Shown here: positions 1 to 7,092 of the stretch, piece by piece
Layout of the letters: each line of letters starts with the position of its first letter
Position numbering within the stretch: the stretch's first letter is position 1
IMG/VR virus record: IMGVR_UViG_3300042889_002225
Location: 1-39,507 of that record
Direction: 5' to 3' (one strand)
DNA: 39,507 bases
Origin: a virus
Notes under the pieces: model-generated
The model's database searches: none
Told to the model about the DNA's origin: nothing
The model's input: the letters and a program-made list of their open reading frames with translations, nothing else
Program-made: the position numbers and the translations under genes

Positions 1-358
1 CAGTGCGATCAGTACAGAGATCACCCTCCAAGTAAACGTCACGAATATGAACTGTAGTGGTAGCGCGGATAATGGCTTCCAAGGTGACTTCACGTTCTAT
101 GGTATTCGCAATACTAGCATAGCTACCAGTGAATTGTATAAAAGTCAGTTTGGTGGAAGTACCTCGGGTAGTTTTCAAGTAATCATGCAGGTTGGTGATA
201 CATTGGAATTTGTAGGCCAACTAAGCGTAAGTGATATGTTGGATGGTTACGCGAGTGGTGGTGGAGGTTGTGATGTTTCTGTCATCAACCTAAGTGATGG
301 CTCCGTAGTTCTAGATACCTTCTCAGTAGGTTTGACTGCCAATACAAGTATTTTCTAA
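1..358 (+). CDS. C-terminal part of an unrecognised, possibly virion protein (5' partial)
   Basis: The reading frame is open from base 2 to the TAA at 356-358 and there is no ribosome-binding site at the internal ATG at 47, so the gene most likely starts upstream of the window. The visible 118 residues are rich in Ser, Thr, Gly and alternating hydrophobics (for example FQVIMQVGDTLEFVGQLSVS), as in beta-sandwich tail or fibre domains. I do not recognise a family. The following 680 bp are non-coding, so this is probably the last gene of a transcription unit. Confidence 0.55.
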   Translation, partial: SAISTEITLQVNVTNMNCSGSADNGFQGDFTFYGIRNTSIATSELYKSQFGGSTSGSFQVIMQVGDTLEFVGQLSVSDMLDGYASGGGGCDVSVINLSDGSVVLDTFSVGLTANTSIF

Positions 359-695
359 AAACACTTGAGAATTTTTGAGCTGATGCGTCTTCACAGCAAA
401 CAAACCTCCGCTCCATTGTGGTAGACTGGTCAGACCCACCCTCCACCCTCCACGGCTTCTTGACTGTTCTGGCAGAGATAAGATATCCACTAGATCTGAC
501 GGATAGAATCGCTTTCCCACCAAGCAGATCTCTAAACAGGATTCAAAGAGTTTTACCCAATAGTCACGCTATATAGACCCACTGGAGTCTTGGAACTATC
601 TAGTACATAGACAATACAATAGAGCAGAGTTCAGAAATTCTAGAATACTAGAATACTCTAATGACTAGAGTGGCGGATGCCATTATGGGGAGCGT

Positions 696-704
696 TGATA
701 TAAT
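696..704 (+). promoter_or_regulatory. Candidate extended -10 promoter
   Basis: TGATATAAT is a perfect extended -10 element (TGn plus TATAAT). No good -35 is visible, as expected for extended -10 promoters. It would transcribe through the hairpins and the tandem repeat towards the array. Confidence 0.35.
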
Positions 705-817
705 GACCCATTGAGCGTCAATGGTTGGATACACTACAGAGAGCACCCCCGGACAGCGTAAAGCTGAAAGCAACGCTGGGAGAGGGTATAGGGGACTCTA
801 GGGGTAGAATAAAGAGA

Positions 818-900
818 ATCCTGCAGACCAGTTAGACTGATCCTGCAGACCAGTTAGACTGATCCTGCAGACCAGTTAGACTGATCCTGCAGACCAGTTA
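818..900. repeat. 22-bp tandem direct repeat, 3.8 copies
   Basis: Copies begin at 818, 840, 862 and 884; the first three are identical over 22 bp and the last matches for 17 bp before diverging. Each unit contains the palindrome CTGCAG and the short inverted repeat CAGT-TAG-ACTG. The 22-bp period is about two helical turns, so bound proteins would sit on one face. This is too short and without spacers to be CRISPR. An iteron-like or operator-like site is possible. Confidence 0.85.
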
Positions 901-965
901 TCATTGACTAAAACTATGGTTACGGTCCAGGAGTTATTTTAGTTTACGATTTGATTCTGTATGCT

Positions 966-993
966 TTTTACCCTCCATTCTGCGTGCTATACA
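966..993 (+). promoter_or_regulatory. Sigma70-type promoter of the first array operon
   Basis: TTTTAC, 16 bp, TATACA with TGC in front of the -10 (extended). The CTCCA stretch in the spacer resembles the promoters at 8509 and 30589. Transcription would begin near 1000, which rules out the upstream TTG at 951 as start of the first array gene. Confidence 0.5.
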
Positions 994-1040
994 GATTCAG
1001 AGTAGTAGATAATACCCAGAGAGTCTGCTATAGGGGTCAT

Positions 1041-1301
1041 ATGCGTGCTTTGCCTGTGATTGATGAGGATGACCCGGTGTTCTGCCTTGCAATGCGGACA
1101 CATCTGGTATGTACCAATTTCAACACGTTGCCTCATGGAGTGGTGATTCATCAGCGTGCTCATGAGTATGTATGGTGGTTGGAAGAACGGGGGCTTGATT
1201 GGGAGTGGTGTTGGCCCAAGCGTCTTCCTGATCACTACATGATTTATATGCGAGATCCGACCATGTCTCTTTTGTTCAAGTTGACATTTGGTGGGCGATG
1301 A
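1041..1301 (+). CDS. FKL-family small protein 1
   Basis: An 86-residue protein and first member of the array. ATG 1041 is chosen because AGGGG precedes it and the likely promoter ends at 993; an upstream TTG at 951 would lie before the transcription start. It has the family pattern: a helix with conserved Trp (AHEYVWWLEERGL), a Trp-rich middle, and the C-terminus LLFKLTFGGR. Its TGA overlaps the next ATG (ATGA). Function unknown. Confidence 0.75.
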   Translation: MRALPVIDEDDPVFCLAMRTHLVCTNFNTLPHGVVIHQRAHEYVWWLEERGLDWEWCWPKRLPDHYMIYMRDPTMSLLFKLTFGGR

Positions 1302-1591
1302 ATCTAAGTGTCAAGATACCATACGATGGTCACCATTATCCAGATGAGTATGGGTGGCTCTTCTATCGTGGCCTTCAGACTATGCCTCTTCAGCGTCTCT
1401 ATAATGGTGGAGATGAGTTCTCGGCTGATTCGTTGGGTTTCCCTCTTGTCAGGCAGCCTGGTCATGAACGAACTGTTTTCACACGGGCATGGTGTGAGGG
1501 TAGTTTCAAGCAGAGTCACTGGTGGTTCAACTTTCCTCCTGGCTTTGAGGCGGAGGCGCTTATGTTCAAACTCACCTTTGGTGGTGTATGA
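1298..1591 (+). CDS. FKL-family small protein 2
   Basis: A 97-residue member starting at the ATGA overlap with gene 1. The N-terminal part holds YGWLFYRGLQ in the helix position, then a Trp/Phe-rich middle, and it ends ALMFKLTFGGV. The 3' GGTGGTGTATGA serves both as its last codons and as the region before the next start. Function unknown. Confidence 0.8.
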   Translation: MNLSVKIPYDGHHYPDEYGWLFYRGLQTMPLQRLYNGGDEFSADSLGFPLVRQPGHERTVFTRAWCEGSFKQSHWWFNFPPGFEAEALMFKLTFGGV

Positions 1592-1914
1592 GTAGTCACG
1601 TCATCGAGATAGCTCTCTTGGAGGGTAGAGTCCTCACCAAGGGCAAAGCACTACCCAAGACCGCAAGGGATCGCAATGGGCGCCGTAGGGGTGGTGCCAT
1701 GCTTCGTCCCCCTAGAGGTGGATGGATCATGACGCCTGAGGTTCGTTCTTGGATGAGAGCTCATGTGGGTGGTGGGGCCAAGTCCAGACTTGAGTTCGAT
1801 CGTGGTCATGGCGCGTATTGCTATTACGATCGTAGCTTTCACGGCATCATGATTTTCGTCTTCCGGGATGCTGAAGTCGCGATGCTGTTCAAGTTGACTT
1901 GGTATGGTGTATGA
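1588..1914 (+). CDS. FKL-family small protein 3
   Basis: A 108-residue member, ATGA overlap at both ends. The N-terminal half is unusually basic (TARDRNGRRRGG), followed by the family helix (EVRSWMRAHVG), a beta-like stretch (GIMIFVFRDAEV) and the C-terminus AMLFKLTWYGV. The basic insert could bind nucleic acid, but this is only inferred from charge. Confidence 0.8.
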   Translation: MSSHVIEIALLEGRVLTKGKALPKTARDRNGRRRGGAMLRPPRGGWIMTPEVRSWMRAHVGGGAKSRLEFDRGHGAYCYYDRSFHGIMIFVFRDAEVAMLFKLTWYGV

Positions 1915-2192
1915 TCATAGACATTCCCTGGGCGGGTGATCTCAATCCTGGACCACGTCCCCGGTTCCGTGAGGCGGTGAGGTGGTGGAGGGATCAGGGT
2001 ATTGAAGTCATCTTGTGTGAAGCCGAGCATGTACCAACTCGAACCTGTGTGCTAGTGAGCCACTATGGGGTGAATCACCCCACCTCCTGGGACACCGCCG
2101 GTCATTGGGAGGATTACAGGTCAGTGTACCGCTTCTACATCAATGAATCCTTCAAGAGCCAGGCCATGCTGTTCAAACTGGTATTCGCATGA
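1911..2192 (+). CDS. FKL-family small protein 4
   Basis: A 93-residue member. The ATG at 1911 is preferred over the upstream in-frame ATG at 1899 because it forms the ATGA overlap seen throughout the array. Helix REAVRWWRDQGIE, beta-like stretch YRFYINES, and C-terminus AMLFKLVFA without the usual final Gly pair. Unknown function. Confidence 0.8.
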   Translation: MIIDIPWAGDLNPGPRPRFREAVRWWRDQGIEVILCEAEHVPTRTCVLVSHYGVNHPTSWDTAGHWEDYRSVYRFYINESFKSQAMLFKLVFA

Positions 2193-2443
2193 TAGAGATA
2201 AGTGCCATCCCTAGTCAGATGGTAAGAGTTCATCCCAGTCAGGTTGTAGAAGCCGCTCTCTGGATATTGCAGCGCGTCGAGGCCTCTGAGCCAATTAGGC
2301 AGACTATCACCCAGGCGGCCGCTATGTGGGCTACGGAATACCAGCTTGATACTTTGAATGGAAGAATGCCTGAATTCGATTGCACTGTTCTATCTTTGAG
2401 TGCCGCGGACACCCTATTATTCAAGTTGACGTATGGAGCATAG
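2189..2443 (+). CDS. FKL-family small protein 5
   Basis: An 84-residue member with the ATGA overlap. Helix VVEAALWILQRVEA and C-terminus TLLFKLTYGA. It ends an overlapping run of five genes: after its TAG there is a 16-bp gap. Its Lys-Leu-Thr codons (AAG TTG ACG) contain the TTGACG that forms the -35 box of the promoter for the next gene. Confidence 0.8.
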   Translation: MIEISAIPSQMVRVHPSQVVEAALWILQRVEASEPIRQTITQAAAMWATEYQLDTLNGRMPEFDCTVLSLSAADTLLFKLTYGA

Positions 2444-2453
2444 GTGTTAGTCT
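2426..2453 (+). promoter_or_regulatory. Promoter for a leaderless mRNA of array gene 6
   Basis: TTGACG, 16 bp, TAGTCT with TGT directly before the -10. Six bases separate the -10 from the ATG at 2460, so transcription is predicted to begin at the start codon itself. The -35 lies inside the FKLT codons of the preceding gene. Confidence 0.6.
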
Positions 2454-2459
2454 GGATGT

Positions 2460-2768
2460 ATGTTCAAGACTCTGCGATTTGTCCGTGTAGAGCTTAACCT
2501 TCCCCATCAGGGTGAGGGGAGGCCTGCGCGTTGGTGGGAATGTCAGGAATGGTTAGCCACGCAGGGGGCCATGCCACTCAGTAACATCATGGCCGAATAC
2601 CATGAAATGGGTCCCCAGCCTCAATATCCAGCTGATCATGTGTGGTGGGATTGTTTCGATGACACGGATCGATGGTCCTGGTACTTCCCTGAGAGTCGCA
2701 AAGATCTGGCTGCTCTGTTCAAACTCACATTTGGTGGCTCGGTGTCATCGCTGACGAGATGCGCCTAA
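2460..2768 (+). CDS. FKL-family small protein 6
   Basis: A 102-residue member with its own promoter and predicted leaderless start. Helix RWWECQEWLATQGA, a Trp-rich middle (VWWDCFDD, WSWYFPES), then AALFKLTFGG. Unlike most members it continues nine residues past the Gly pair (SVSSLTRCA). No ribosome-binding site precedes ATG 2460, which fits a leaderless transcript. Confidence 0.78.
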   Translation: MFKTLRFVRVELNLPHQGEGRPARWWECQEWLATQGAMPLSNIMAEYHEMGPQPQYPADHVWWDCFDDTDRWSWYFPESRKDLAALFKLTFGGSVSSLTRCA

Positions 2769-3022
2769 TGGATCGTGAAGTCAACGACATTCCCACGCAG
2801 AATGAGATCGTTCGTGTCCCCTCGTCGATTGCCGAAGAAGCATGGCAGTGGATCATAGATCGTGGTGGTGTGAATAGTAGCGAGTCCCAGTATTTGGAAC
2901 GCACTACCTCGAATCTCGCCCGCGCCTGTAAGGACGGTCGAAAGCATATAGAGTTCATCCTCGACTCTGTGGAAATCACAGATAGTGAAAAGATGATATT
3001 CAAGTTGACGTTCGCGGGATGA
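2768..3022 (+). CDS. FKL-family small protein 7
   Basis: An 84-residue member. The ATG at 2768 overlaps the previous stop as TAATG; an in-frame ATG at 2759 would add three residues. Helix IAEEAWQWIIDRGG, C-terminus KMIFKLTFAG. Strongly charged middle. Function unknown. Confidence 0.78.
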   Translation: MDREVNDIPTQNEIVRVPSSIAEEAWQWIIDRGGVNSSESQYLERTTSNLARACKDGRKHIEFILDSVEITDSEKMIFKLTFAG

Positions 3023-3276
3023 TCAAAATTCGCCTGCGCCAAGATCTAGAAGATGATGCCGAGAAGTTCTTCTCGGACAGGAACATCACACTGAATGACG
3101 ATGCTCATGCCACGCCTCTACCCGGCAGCGTGGTGTTCGCCTATGGTGATCAGAACCTAGAAGTCCTCGAGCTCCTAGAGATACTCACCGGCAAGGAGAC
3201 CAAGCCTACTAACCGCTACTTCTTTGATGATGCCGACCGGGAACTCGCGATGTTGTTCAAGCTAACTTTTGCGTGA
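3019..3276 (+). CDS. FKL-family small protein 8
   Basis: An 85-residue acidic member with ATGA overlap. The helix position reads EDDAEKFFSDRNI, lacking the conserved Trp. C-terminus AMLFKLTFA. Its TGA is part of the GTGACA -35 box of the next promoter, which marks a new transcription start in the array. Confidence 0.78.
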   Translation: MIKIRLRQDLEDDAEKFFSDRNITLNDDAHATPLPGSVVFAYGDQNLEVLELLEILTGKETKPTNRYFFDDADRELAMLFKLTFA

Positions 3277-3302
3277 CATCCAGGTAGCCACCATTGTATG
3301 GT
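3273..3302 (+). promoter_or_regulatory. Promoter with -10-centred palindrome, array gene 9
   Basis: GTGACA, 18 bp, TATGGT; six bases then ATG 3309. A perfect inverted repeat CCACCA-TTGTA-TGGTGG (3288-3304) brackets the start of the -10. The same repeat would pair with the purine-rich GGTGG before the ATG in read-through RNA. Confidence 0.5.
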
Positions 3303-3308
3303 GGTGGT

Positions 3309-3533
3309 ATGATGTTTGCTGCCATTCCAGCCAGTCGCCTACACGGTGCGATCGCATGGCTGGCGGCCCGTGGTTATTACTCAAATGAACAGTTAGCCAA
3401 AGATCGCAACACTGCTGACATCGTGCGCGAGCACAATGGTGATGATTGCATGATTCAGGTTGATTTCCGTAACTTCCCTCCGCTCTCTCGGGAGGATGAG
3501 ATGCTATTCAAGCTCACATGGTGTGGGAGATGA
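3309..3533 (+). CDS. FKL-family small protein 9
   Basis: A 74-residue member. Tandem ATGs at 3309 and 3312 are possible starts; 3309 lies six bases after the -10 as in the other leaderless genes. Helix LHGAIAWLAARGY, beta-like stretch CMIQVDFRNF, C-terminus EMLFKLTWCGR. Function unknown. Confidence 0.75.
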   Translation: MMFAAIPASRLHGAIAWLAARGYYSNEQLAKDRNTADIVREHNGDDCMIQVDFRNFPPLSREDEMLFKLTWCGR

Positions 3534-3724
3534 ACCTCCACATAGATGTGCCAGCTCGCCGCGTCCATGAGATCACCCCTTGGTTTATGACTCAAGGTGT
3601 GGAGGAACGAGATGCTGTTAGCCAGTCGGGTTGGTTGTTCGGGAACACTCATTATCGAGTGGCCTTCTTTGAAGGTGAAAAGGAACTCGCCATGCTGTTC
3701 AAACTCTCCTTTGGGGGTGAGTAG
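3530..3724 (+). CDS. FKL-family small protein 10
   Basis: At 64 residues one of the shortest members, with ATGA overlap at 3530 (preferred to an in-frame ATG at 3518). Order: strand NLHIDVPA, helix RVHEITPWFMTQGV, strand YRVAFFEG, C-terminus AMLFKLSFGGE. It probably shows the minimal fold of the family. Confidence 0.8.
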   Translation: MNLHIDVPARRVHEITPWFMTQGVEERDAVSQSGWLFGNTHYRVAFFEGEKELAMLFKLSFGGE

Positions 3725-3732
3725 TGGTATCG

Positions 3733-3975
3733 ATGACGGTCTATGACAGCCAAGTCGAGGTGTCGTCCAAGAATGCCCACGTGGCTATGATGTGGTTAAT
3801 CCGCCGTGGCAATCTACAGCATTTTGCCAATGAGGGTCTTGCGCTGGATTTCGCGGATTGGTTGGGTGACGCCTACAGTTCCAATCCAGTCCTGATGCCC
3901 AATGTTGATTTTTGCTTTAACGAAAGCGAGCGAGAGATCGCGATGTTGTTCAAGTTGACTTGGGGTGGGAAGTGA
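3733..3975 (+). CDS. FKL-family small protein 11
   Basis: An 80-residue member. ATG 3733 is chosen because GGGGGTGAG lies about 10 bases upstream; a GTG at 3724 is an alternative. Helix NAHVAMMWLIRRGN, strand VDFCFNESE, C-terminus AMLFKLTWGGK. Confidence 0.77.
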   Translation: MTVYDSQVEVSSKNAHVAMMWLIRRGNLQHFANEGLALDFADWLGDAYSSNPVLMPNVDFCFNESEREIAMLFKLTWGGK

Positions 3976-4259
3976 AGCCGATGACTGGGTTCCTCGAACC
4001 CCTCAACAAGAAAGACGACTGGGACGATATCCATGGTCGTGCGGTCAAGGGCTTTCCCCATAAGATTGAAATCATGATTCCCGATAAGAAGCGTAACCGC
4101 TTCCTTGGTTTGTCGGAGTTCCGAGAAGAACTCTTTGGTTGGCTCAACCATTACACCACGATGGATAAGATCCAGTGGGAAGCCTACTATGACGGCCGCT
4201 TCGTCTTCTACTTCAAAGAGAAGGATGTCGCGGCGTTGTTCAAGCTGACCTACCTATGA
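3972..4259 (+). CDS. FKL-family small protein 12
   Basis: A 95-residue member that most likely starts at GTG 3972, giving a GTGA overlap; ATG 3981 is an alternative. The first half is rich in Lys and Asp, then helix FREELFGWLNHYT, strand RFVFYFKEKD and C-terminus AALFKLTYL. Confidence 0.77.
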   Translation: MKPMTGFLEPLNKKDDWDDIHGRAVKGFPHKIEIMIPDKKRNRFLGLSEFREELFGWLNHYTTMDKIQWEAYYDGRFVFYFKEKDVAALFKLTYL

Positions 4260-4543
4260 GAACATGGCGGCAATGGCAGAGGAAGATTTGTACTCTGCAC
4301 CTCCTTACCCTCAGGAAGCATCGTACCTGTATCCACGTCCGCGTCATGACTAGATATCATGACCACGCGAGGGAGTGGCTGTTCGCACGTGGTTGGACGG
4401 GTTACTATGCGATCCTCACGCCAGGAGGTATCATCCACACCATTGATTGCCAGCATGATGGTAAGGGTACCATCTTTGGATTCTCCAAGAAGCAGAAGGC
4501 ACTTGCCATAGAATTCAAGGCCTGTTGGGAATTTACGGGATGA
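4256..4543 (+). CDS. FKL-family small protein 13, divergent C-terminus
   Basis: A 95-residue member with ATGA overlap. The N-terminal 30 residues are unusually basic and Cys-containing; an internal ATG near 4346 would give the canonical length and begins just before the helix (YHDHAREWLFARGW). The C-terminal motif is degenerate (LAIEFKACWEFTG instead of AMLFKLTFGG), the weakest match in the array. Confidence 0.72.
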   Translation: MRTWRQWQRKICTLHLLTLRKHRTCIHVRVMTRYHDHAREWLFARGWTGYYAILTPGGIIHTIDCQHDGKGTIFGFSKKQKALAIEFKACWEFTG

Positions 4544-4782
4544 CTACTGTGACAATCAGAGGAGGCTGGATTAACAATCGCCAGGAATTCAAGGCCATAG
4601 ACTGGTTGCATGAACGTGGCTTCTCCTGTCATTCATTCCGAGATGGCAACAATGGCCCGATGGATGTCTCCATTGAACCCGCATATAACTCCAAGCTGGA
4701 GTCTCTCTTCTATCAATACAAGTTCAATCCAGGCTCCGAACACACCGCGGTTCTATTCAAGCTCACGTTCGGTGGCGTATGA
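4540..4782 (+). CDS. FKL-family small protein 14
   Basis: An 80-residue member starting at the ATGA overlap (4540). Helix QEFKAIDWLHERGF, strand SLFYQYKFNPG, C-terminus AVLFKLTFGGV. Arrangement and length are typical of the family. Confidence 0.8.
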   Translation: MTTVTIRGGWINNRQEFKAIDWLHERGFSCHSFRDGNNGPMDVSIEPAYNSKLESLFYQYKFNPGSEHTAVLFKLTFGGV

Positions 4783-5006
4783 GCCGGAAACGCCACTTCA
4801 CCCATGGGGTCAAACTCAACTGTAGCATTCATCAGTTCTATGCCGCCATGGAATTCTTGGAATCAGATATGAAACTCGAAGGCGAACGCGACTGGACTCC
4901 AGATATGCGGTTGCATGGTGAGGATATCTTCTATATCAATTTCACTGAATCCAAATCAGCAATGTTGTTCAAGCTATCATGGAAGATGCCGCGGATCGGA
5001 TCGTAA
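4779..5006 (+). CDS. FKL-family small protein 15
   Basis: A 75-residue member with ATGA overlap. Helix QFYAAMEFLESDM, strand IFYINFTES, then AMLFKLSW followed by a different tail (KMPRIGS). The tail codons overlap the next gene by 28 bases, so the usual GG ending has been replaced by coding overlap. Confidence 0.77.
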   Translation: MSRKRHFTHGVKLNCSIHQFYAAMEFLESDMKLEGERDWTPDMRLHGEDIFYINFTESKSAMLFKLSWKMPRIGS

Positions 5007-5218
5007 TCCGAATCAAATCTTCGATTGCCAGAGAAGCCATGATGTGGCTCTATGAGCATGAGCCAGACAAGGAATCCTTTCAAGAGGGCTATGATCAAGC
5101 TATAGCTCAAATCGAACGCAATGACGGCTTTGGTATGAGAGAGCATTACAACGTGTCCTTTCCTATTGAACGCCGTGACATGGCGATGCGGTTCAAACTC
5201 ACATGGGGTGGCGAGTGA
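4979..5218 (+). CDS. FKL-family small protein 16
   Basis: A 79-residue member. ATG 4979 gives an unusually long 28-base overlap with gene 15. Strand DRIVIRIKSS, helix IAREAMMWLYEHEP, strand YNVSFPIER, C-terminus AMRFKLTWGGE. Confidence 0.76.
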   Translation: MEDAADRIVIRIKSSIAREAMMWLYEHEPDKESFQEGYDQAIAQIERNDGFGMREHYNVSFPIERRDMAMRFKLTWGGE

Positions 5219-5436
5219 TCGATGTCCCCGTCTTGATGCACCGTGTGGCCGACGCCATGGTTTGGTTGCGTGATCGCGGAGACTACGACCATATACTGGC
5301 AAGTGAGGTTGGAAGTGTGCTTGTCTATTGGCAGGCGGTAGCCAAAGAGGGCCCCTCCAGAGATACTATCTTGTTCTCATTCAAGCCTCACCAGAAAGAC
5401 CTGGCTATGATTTTCAAGATGACTTGGTCTGGTTGA
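5215..5436 (+). CDS. FKL-family small protein 17
   Basis: A 73-residue member starting at GTG 5215 (GTGA overlap); an in-frame ATG lies at 5203. Helix VADAMVWLRDRGD, strand DTILFSFKPHQ, C-terminus AMIFKMTWSG. Confidence 0.77.
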   Translation: MIDVPVLMHRVADAMVWLRDRGDYDHILASEVGSVLVYWQAVAKEGPSRDTILFSFKPHQKDLAMIFKMTWSG

Positions 5437-5702
5437 TGCATCACCTCTACCTACCACTCGATCATTCAGCCATACAGCGAACAACCAGCCGTGGTCATAG
5501 AAACAAGCTGACACTTCATGGCGATGTCCTTGAATGGCTGTCGGCCAATGTTGGTAGTGAGAGATTAGTTCGCCATGAAGGCTGGGGTGAAGATACCTGG
5601 TATCAAGTCACAACGGTGCACCATAAGTCATTTGAACCCGTCCATGAGATCATGTTCAAATACCGCGAACACGCGATGTTGTTCAAACTAACTTTTGGGT
5701 GA
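5436..5702 (+). CDS. FKL-family small protein 18
   Basis: An 88-residue His-rich member. The start is the TGATG at 5436; the longer open frame upstream only shadows gene 17. Helix LHGDVLEWLSANVG, C-terminus AMLFKLTFG. Its TGA lies within the -35 box of the next promoter. Confidence 0.8.
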   Translation: MHHLYLPLDHSAIQRTTSRGHRNKLTLHGDVLEWLSANVGSERLVRHEGWGEDTWYQVTTVHHKSFEPVHEIMFKYREHAMLFKLTFG

Positions 5703-5726
5703 CAAGCCACCATCCTGTGTTAGAAA
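5699..5726 (+). promoter_or_regulatory. Promoter inside a 10-bp stem palindrome, array gene 19
   Basis: GTGACA, 16 bp, TAGAAA with TGT before the -10; six bases then ATG 5733. The arms CATCCTGTGT (5711-5720) and ACATAGGATG (5726-5735) are complementary over 10 pairs with one G-T, leaving TAGAA as loop. The palindrome spans the -10 and the start codon. Confidence 0.6.
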
Positions 5727-5732
5727 CATAGG

Positions 5733-6044
5733 ATGAAGATGTCTGAACGAGATCGCGCTAGACTTCAACTCGACGAGATGGGCTATCTCTCGATGACCAC
5801 TCCCATGATGAGTGGGCCAGACGCTGGCGCGATTGGTCGCTTGAATGATATGTTGTCCGGTATTGGCCTTATCGGTATGAGTTTGGAGCGTATAGCCAAT
5901 CATCGGGTCAAGAAGGATGACGTCACCAACGATAAGATTGTGTGGTTTGATGCCACTCCGAATGGTAGTCGCATGTGTCTGGTATGGCGTTATCATCCTT
6001 GCCGCCAGTCTGAGATGATGATATTCAAGTTGATCTTCGTATGA
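5733..6044 (+). CDS. FKL-family small protein 19
   Basis: A 103-residue member. ATG 5733 lies six bases after the -10 (leaderless model); ATG 5739 with AGGA upstream is the alternative. The N-terminal half (ARLQLDEMGYLS, IGRLNDMLSGIGL) is helical and lacks the Trp, and the end is MMIFKLIFV. It is the most divergent complete member in the first array. Confidence 0.74.
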   Translation: MKMSERDRARLQLDEMGYLSMTTPMMSGPDAGAIGRLNDMLSGIGLIGMSLERIANHRVKKDDVTNDKIVWFDATPNGSRMCLVWRYHPCRQSEMMIFKLIFV

Positions 6045-6319
6045 GCAACGCTCTAGAAGTCCTCGTGAAAAATCGGACCATCAGACAAGTCGTGTTGGTT
6101 CGTGATATCTCGCAGAGCGAGGCCGCGGAACAATGGCTTCAAGAACAAGGTGGTGAAAGGTTTGTTGGCCGTGCCGTCACACCGGTTCATGATAAGTCCT
6201 ACCTGTACTGGAATGAGCGAAACGCAGACAACGTCCTTCAGCTTTGGATTGGGTTCTACGAAGATAAATTCGCTATGATGTTCAAGCTCGCTTTTGGAAA
6301 GGGTTCATATGCTGGGTGA
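6041..6319 (+). CDS. FKL-family small protein 20
   Basis: A 92-residue member with ATGA overlap. Strand IRQVVLVRD, helix QSEAAEQWLQEQGG, strand LQLWIGFYEDK, motif AMMFKLAFG and a short tail KGSYAG overlapping the next gene. Confidence 0.8.
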   Translation: MSNALEVLVKNRTIRQVVLVRDISQSEAAEQWLQEQGGERFVGRAVTPVHDKSYLYWNERNADNVLQLWIGFYEDKFAMMFKLAFGKGSYAG

Positions 6320-6494
6320 TATCTATTGCCACATCGTCGAGTTTGATACCTTGAAGATGGAGGAAGTCTGGCGCTGGGTCCGAGAAAACAAAGTGGATGT
6401 CTTCCCTGGTAACTCCTACGTTCGAGGTCGATCGGCGGTTCGCTTCAGAAATGGCGATGACGCTATGATGTTCAAGTTGGTCTTCGGTGGCTGA
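6309..6494 (+). CDS. FKL-family small protein 21
   Basis: At 61 residues one of the two shortest members. ATG 6309 is supported by GGAAAGGG about six bases upstream. Strand YCHIVEFD, helix KMEEVWRWVRENKV, strand SAVRFRNGD, C-terminus AMMFKLVFGG: the minimal beta-alpha-beta-FKL layout. Confidence 0.8.
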   Translation: MLGDIYCHIVEFDTLKMEEVWRWVRENKVDVFPGNSYVRGRSAVRFRNGDDAMMFKLVFGG

Positions 6495-6814
6495 TGGTAG
6501 GCTTTGTCCCTGGTACCCGAACCATCAATATCACGGGACGAGTTGATCTGATGGACCTCCCCTATGGGAATCGTATCTATTCGTGGAAGAAACGCCCCAA
6601 GTTGAGACTAGAGATCCATGAGTGGATGATGGCAAGCGTGGGACCCGGTGGGTACTGGACCGCAGACCCAGAACAACATGAATGGGTATGGGGGCTAGAG
6701 CATCACGGCAATGTGAAATGGCTTGGTGGCAACAAGACCCATGAACTCTACGCCAGCATATTGAGTTTTGTAGATGCGGACCGTGCCATGCTATTCAAGC
6801 TCGCATGGATATGA
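6494..6814 (+). CDS. FKL-family small protein 22
   Basis: A 106-residue member, TGATG junction at 6494. Long N-terminal part (TRTINITGRVDLMDL), helix LRLEIHEWMMASVG, Trp/His-rich middle, strand ASILSFVDAD, C-terminus AMLFKLAWI. Confidence 0.8.
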   Translation: MVGFVPGTRTINITGRVDLMDLPYGNRIYSWKKRPKLRLEIHEWMMASVGPGGYWTADPEQHEWVWGLEHHGNVKWLGGNKTHELYASILSFVDADRAMLFKLAWI

Positions 6815-7011
6815 ACATTTACCCCTTGCCCTTCAAGTTCGATTGGAACTTTACCTTCTCCGAGGACAAGATCGATGACATCACGGCTTGGATGAAGGCG
6901 CAGGGAATGACCCGATGGGCTTGGCAATATGGTCCGGGCTATTTCGGAACCCTCTATTTGGCTGAAGAGGCCGACGCCATGTTGCTGAAGCTCACATGGG
7001 TGGGCGCTTAG
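6811..7011 (+). CDS. FKL-family small protein 23 (last of first array)
   Basis: A 66-residue member starting at the ATGA overlap (6811; an ATG at 6805 is in frame). Helix KIDDITAWMKAQGM, strand FGTLYLAEEA, C-terminus AMLLKLTWVGA, where the Phe of FKL is Leu. A strong bidirectional terminator follows. Confidence 0.8.
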   Translation: MNIYPLPFKFDWNFTFSEDKIDDITAWMKAQGMTRWAWQYGPGYFGTLYLAEEADAMLLKLTWVGA

Positions 7012-7020
7012 AGCGTCACA

Positions 7021-7065
7021 CAGGGAGACAGCCGCGCAGGGTAGCGCGGCTGTCTGTTATCCCTG
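7021..7065. terminator. Bidirectional terminator between array and gcrA-like gene
   Basis: Perfect 12-bp stem AGACAGCCGCGC/GCGCGGCTGTCT (7026-7055) with a six-base loop, further flanked by CAGGGA/TCCCTG. It sits between convergent genes. T-tracts are short, so efficiency is uncertain. Confidence 0.7.
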
Positions 7066-7092
7066 ACGATGTCTAGTTGAGCGCCGTTGGCC

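Larger units (their letters stand above)
359..1040. other. Non-coding region with hairpins and CTAG-rich sequence
   Basis: No ORF with a plausible start lies in these 680 bp. Visible structure: inverted repeat TTCTAG-AATA-CTAGAA at 638-653, hairpin CCATTG-AGCGT-CAATGG at 708-724, inverted repeat CAGCGT/ACGCTG at 754-778, a promoter-like TGATATAAT at 696-704 and the 22-bp tandem repeat at 818-900. CTAG occurs repeatedly between 490 and 800. It separates the end of one gene block from the paralog array and could be a control or replication region. Confidence 0.6.

Noticed and set aside
818-900. CRISPR array
   Set aside because: The repeats are directly adjacent without spacers, and no cas genes are visible.
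1041-7011. Ubiquitin-like conjugation system suggested by C-terminal Gly-Gly
   Set aside because: Many members end in other residues after or instead of GG, and no E1-, E2- or protease-like gene is in the window; not supported.
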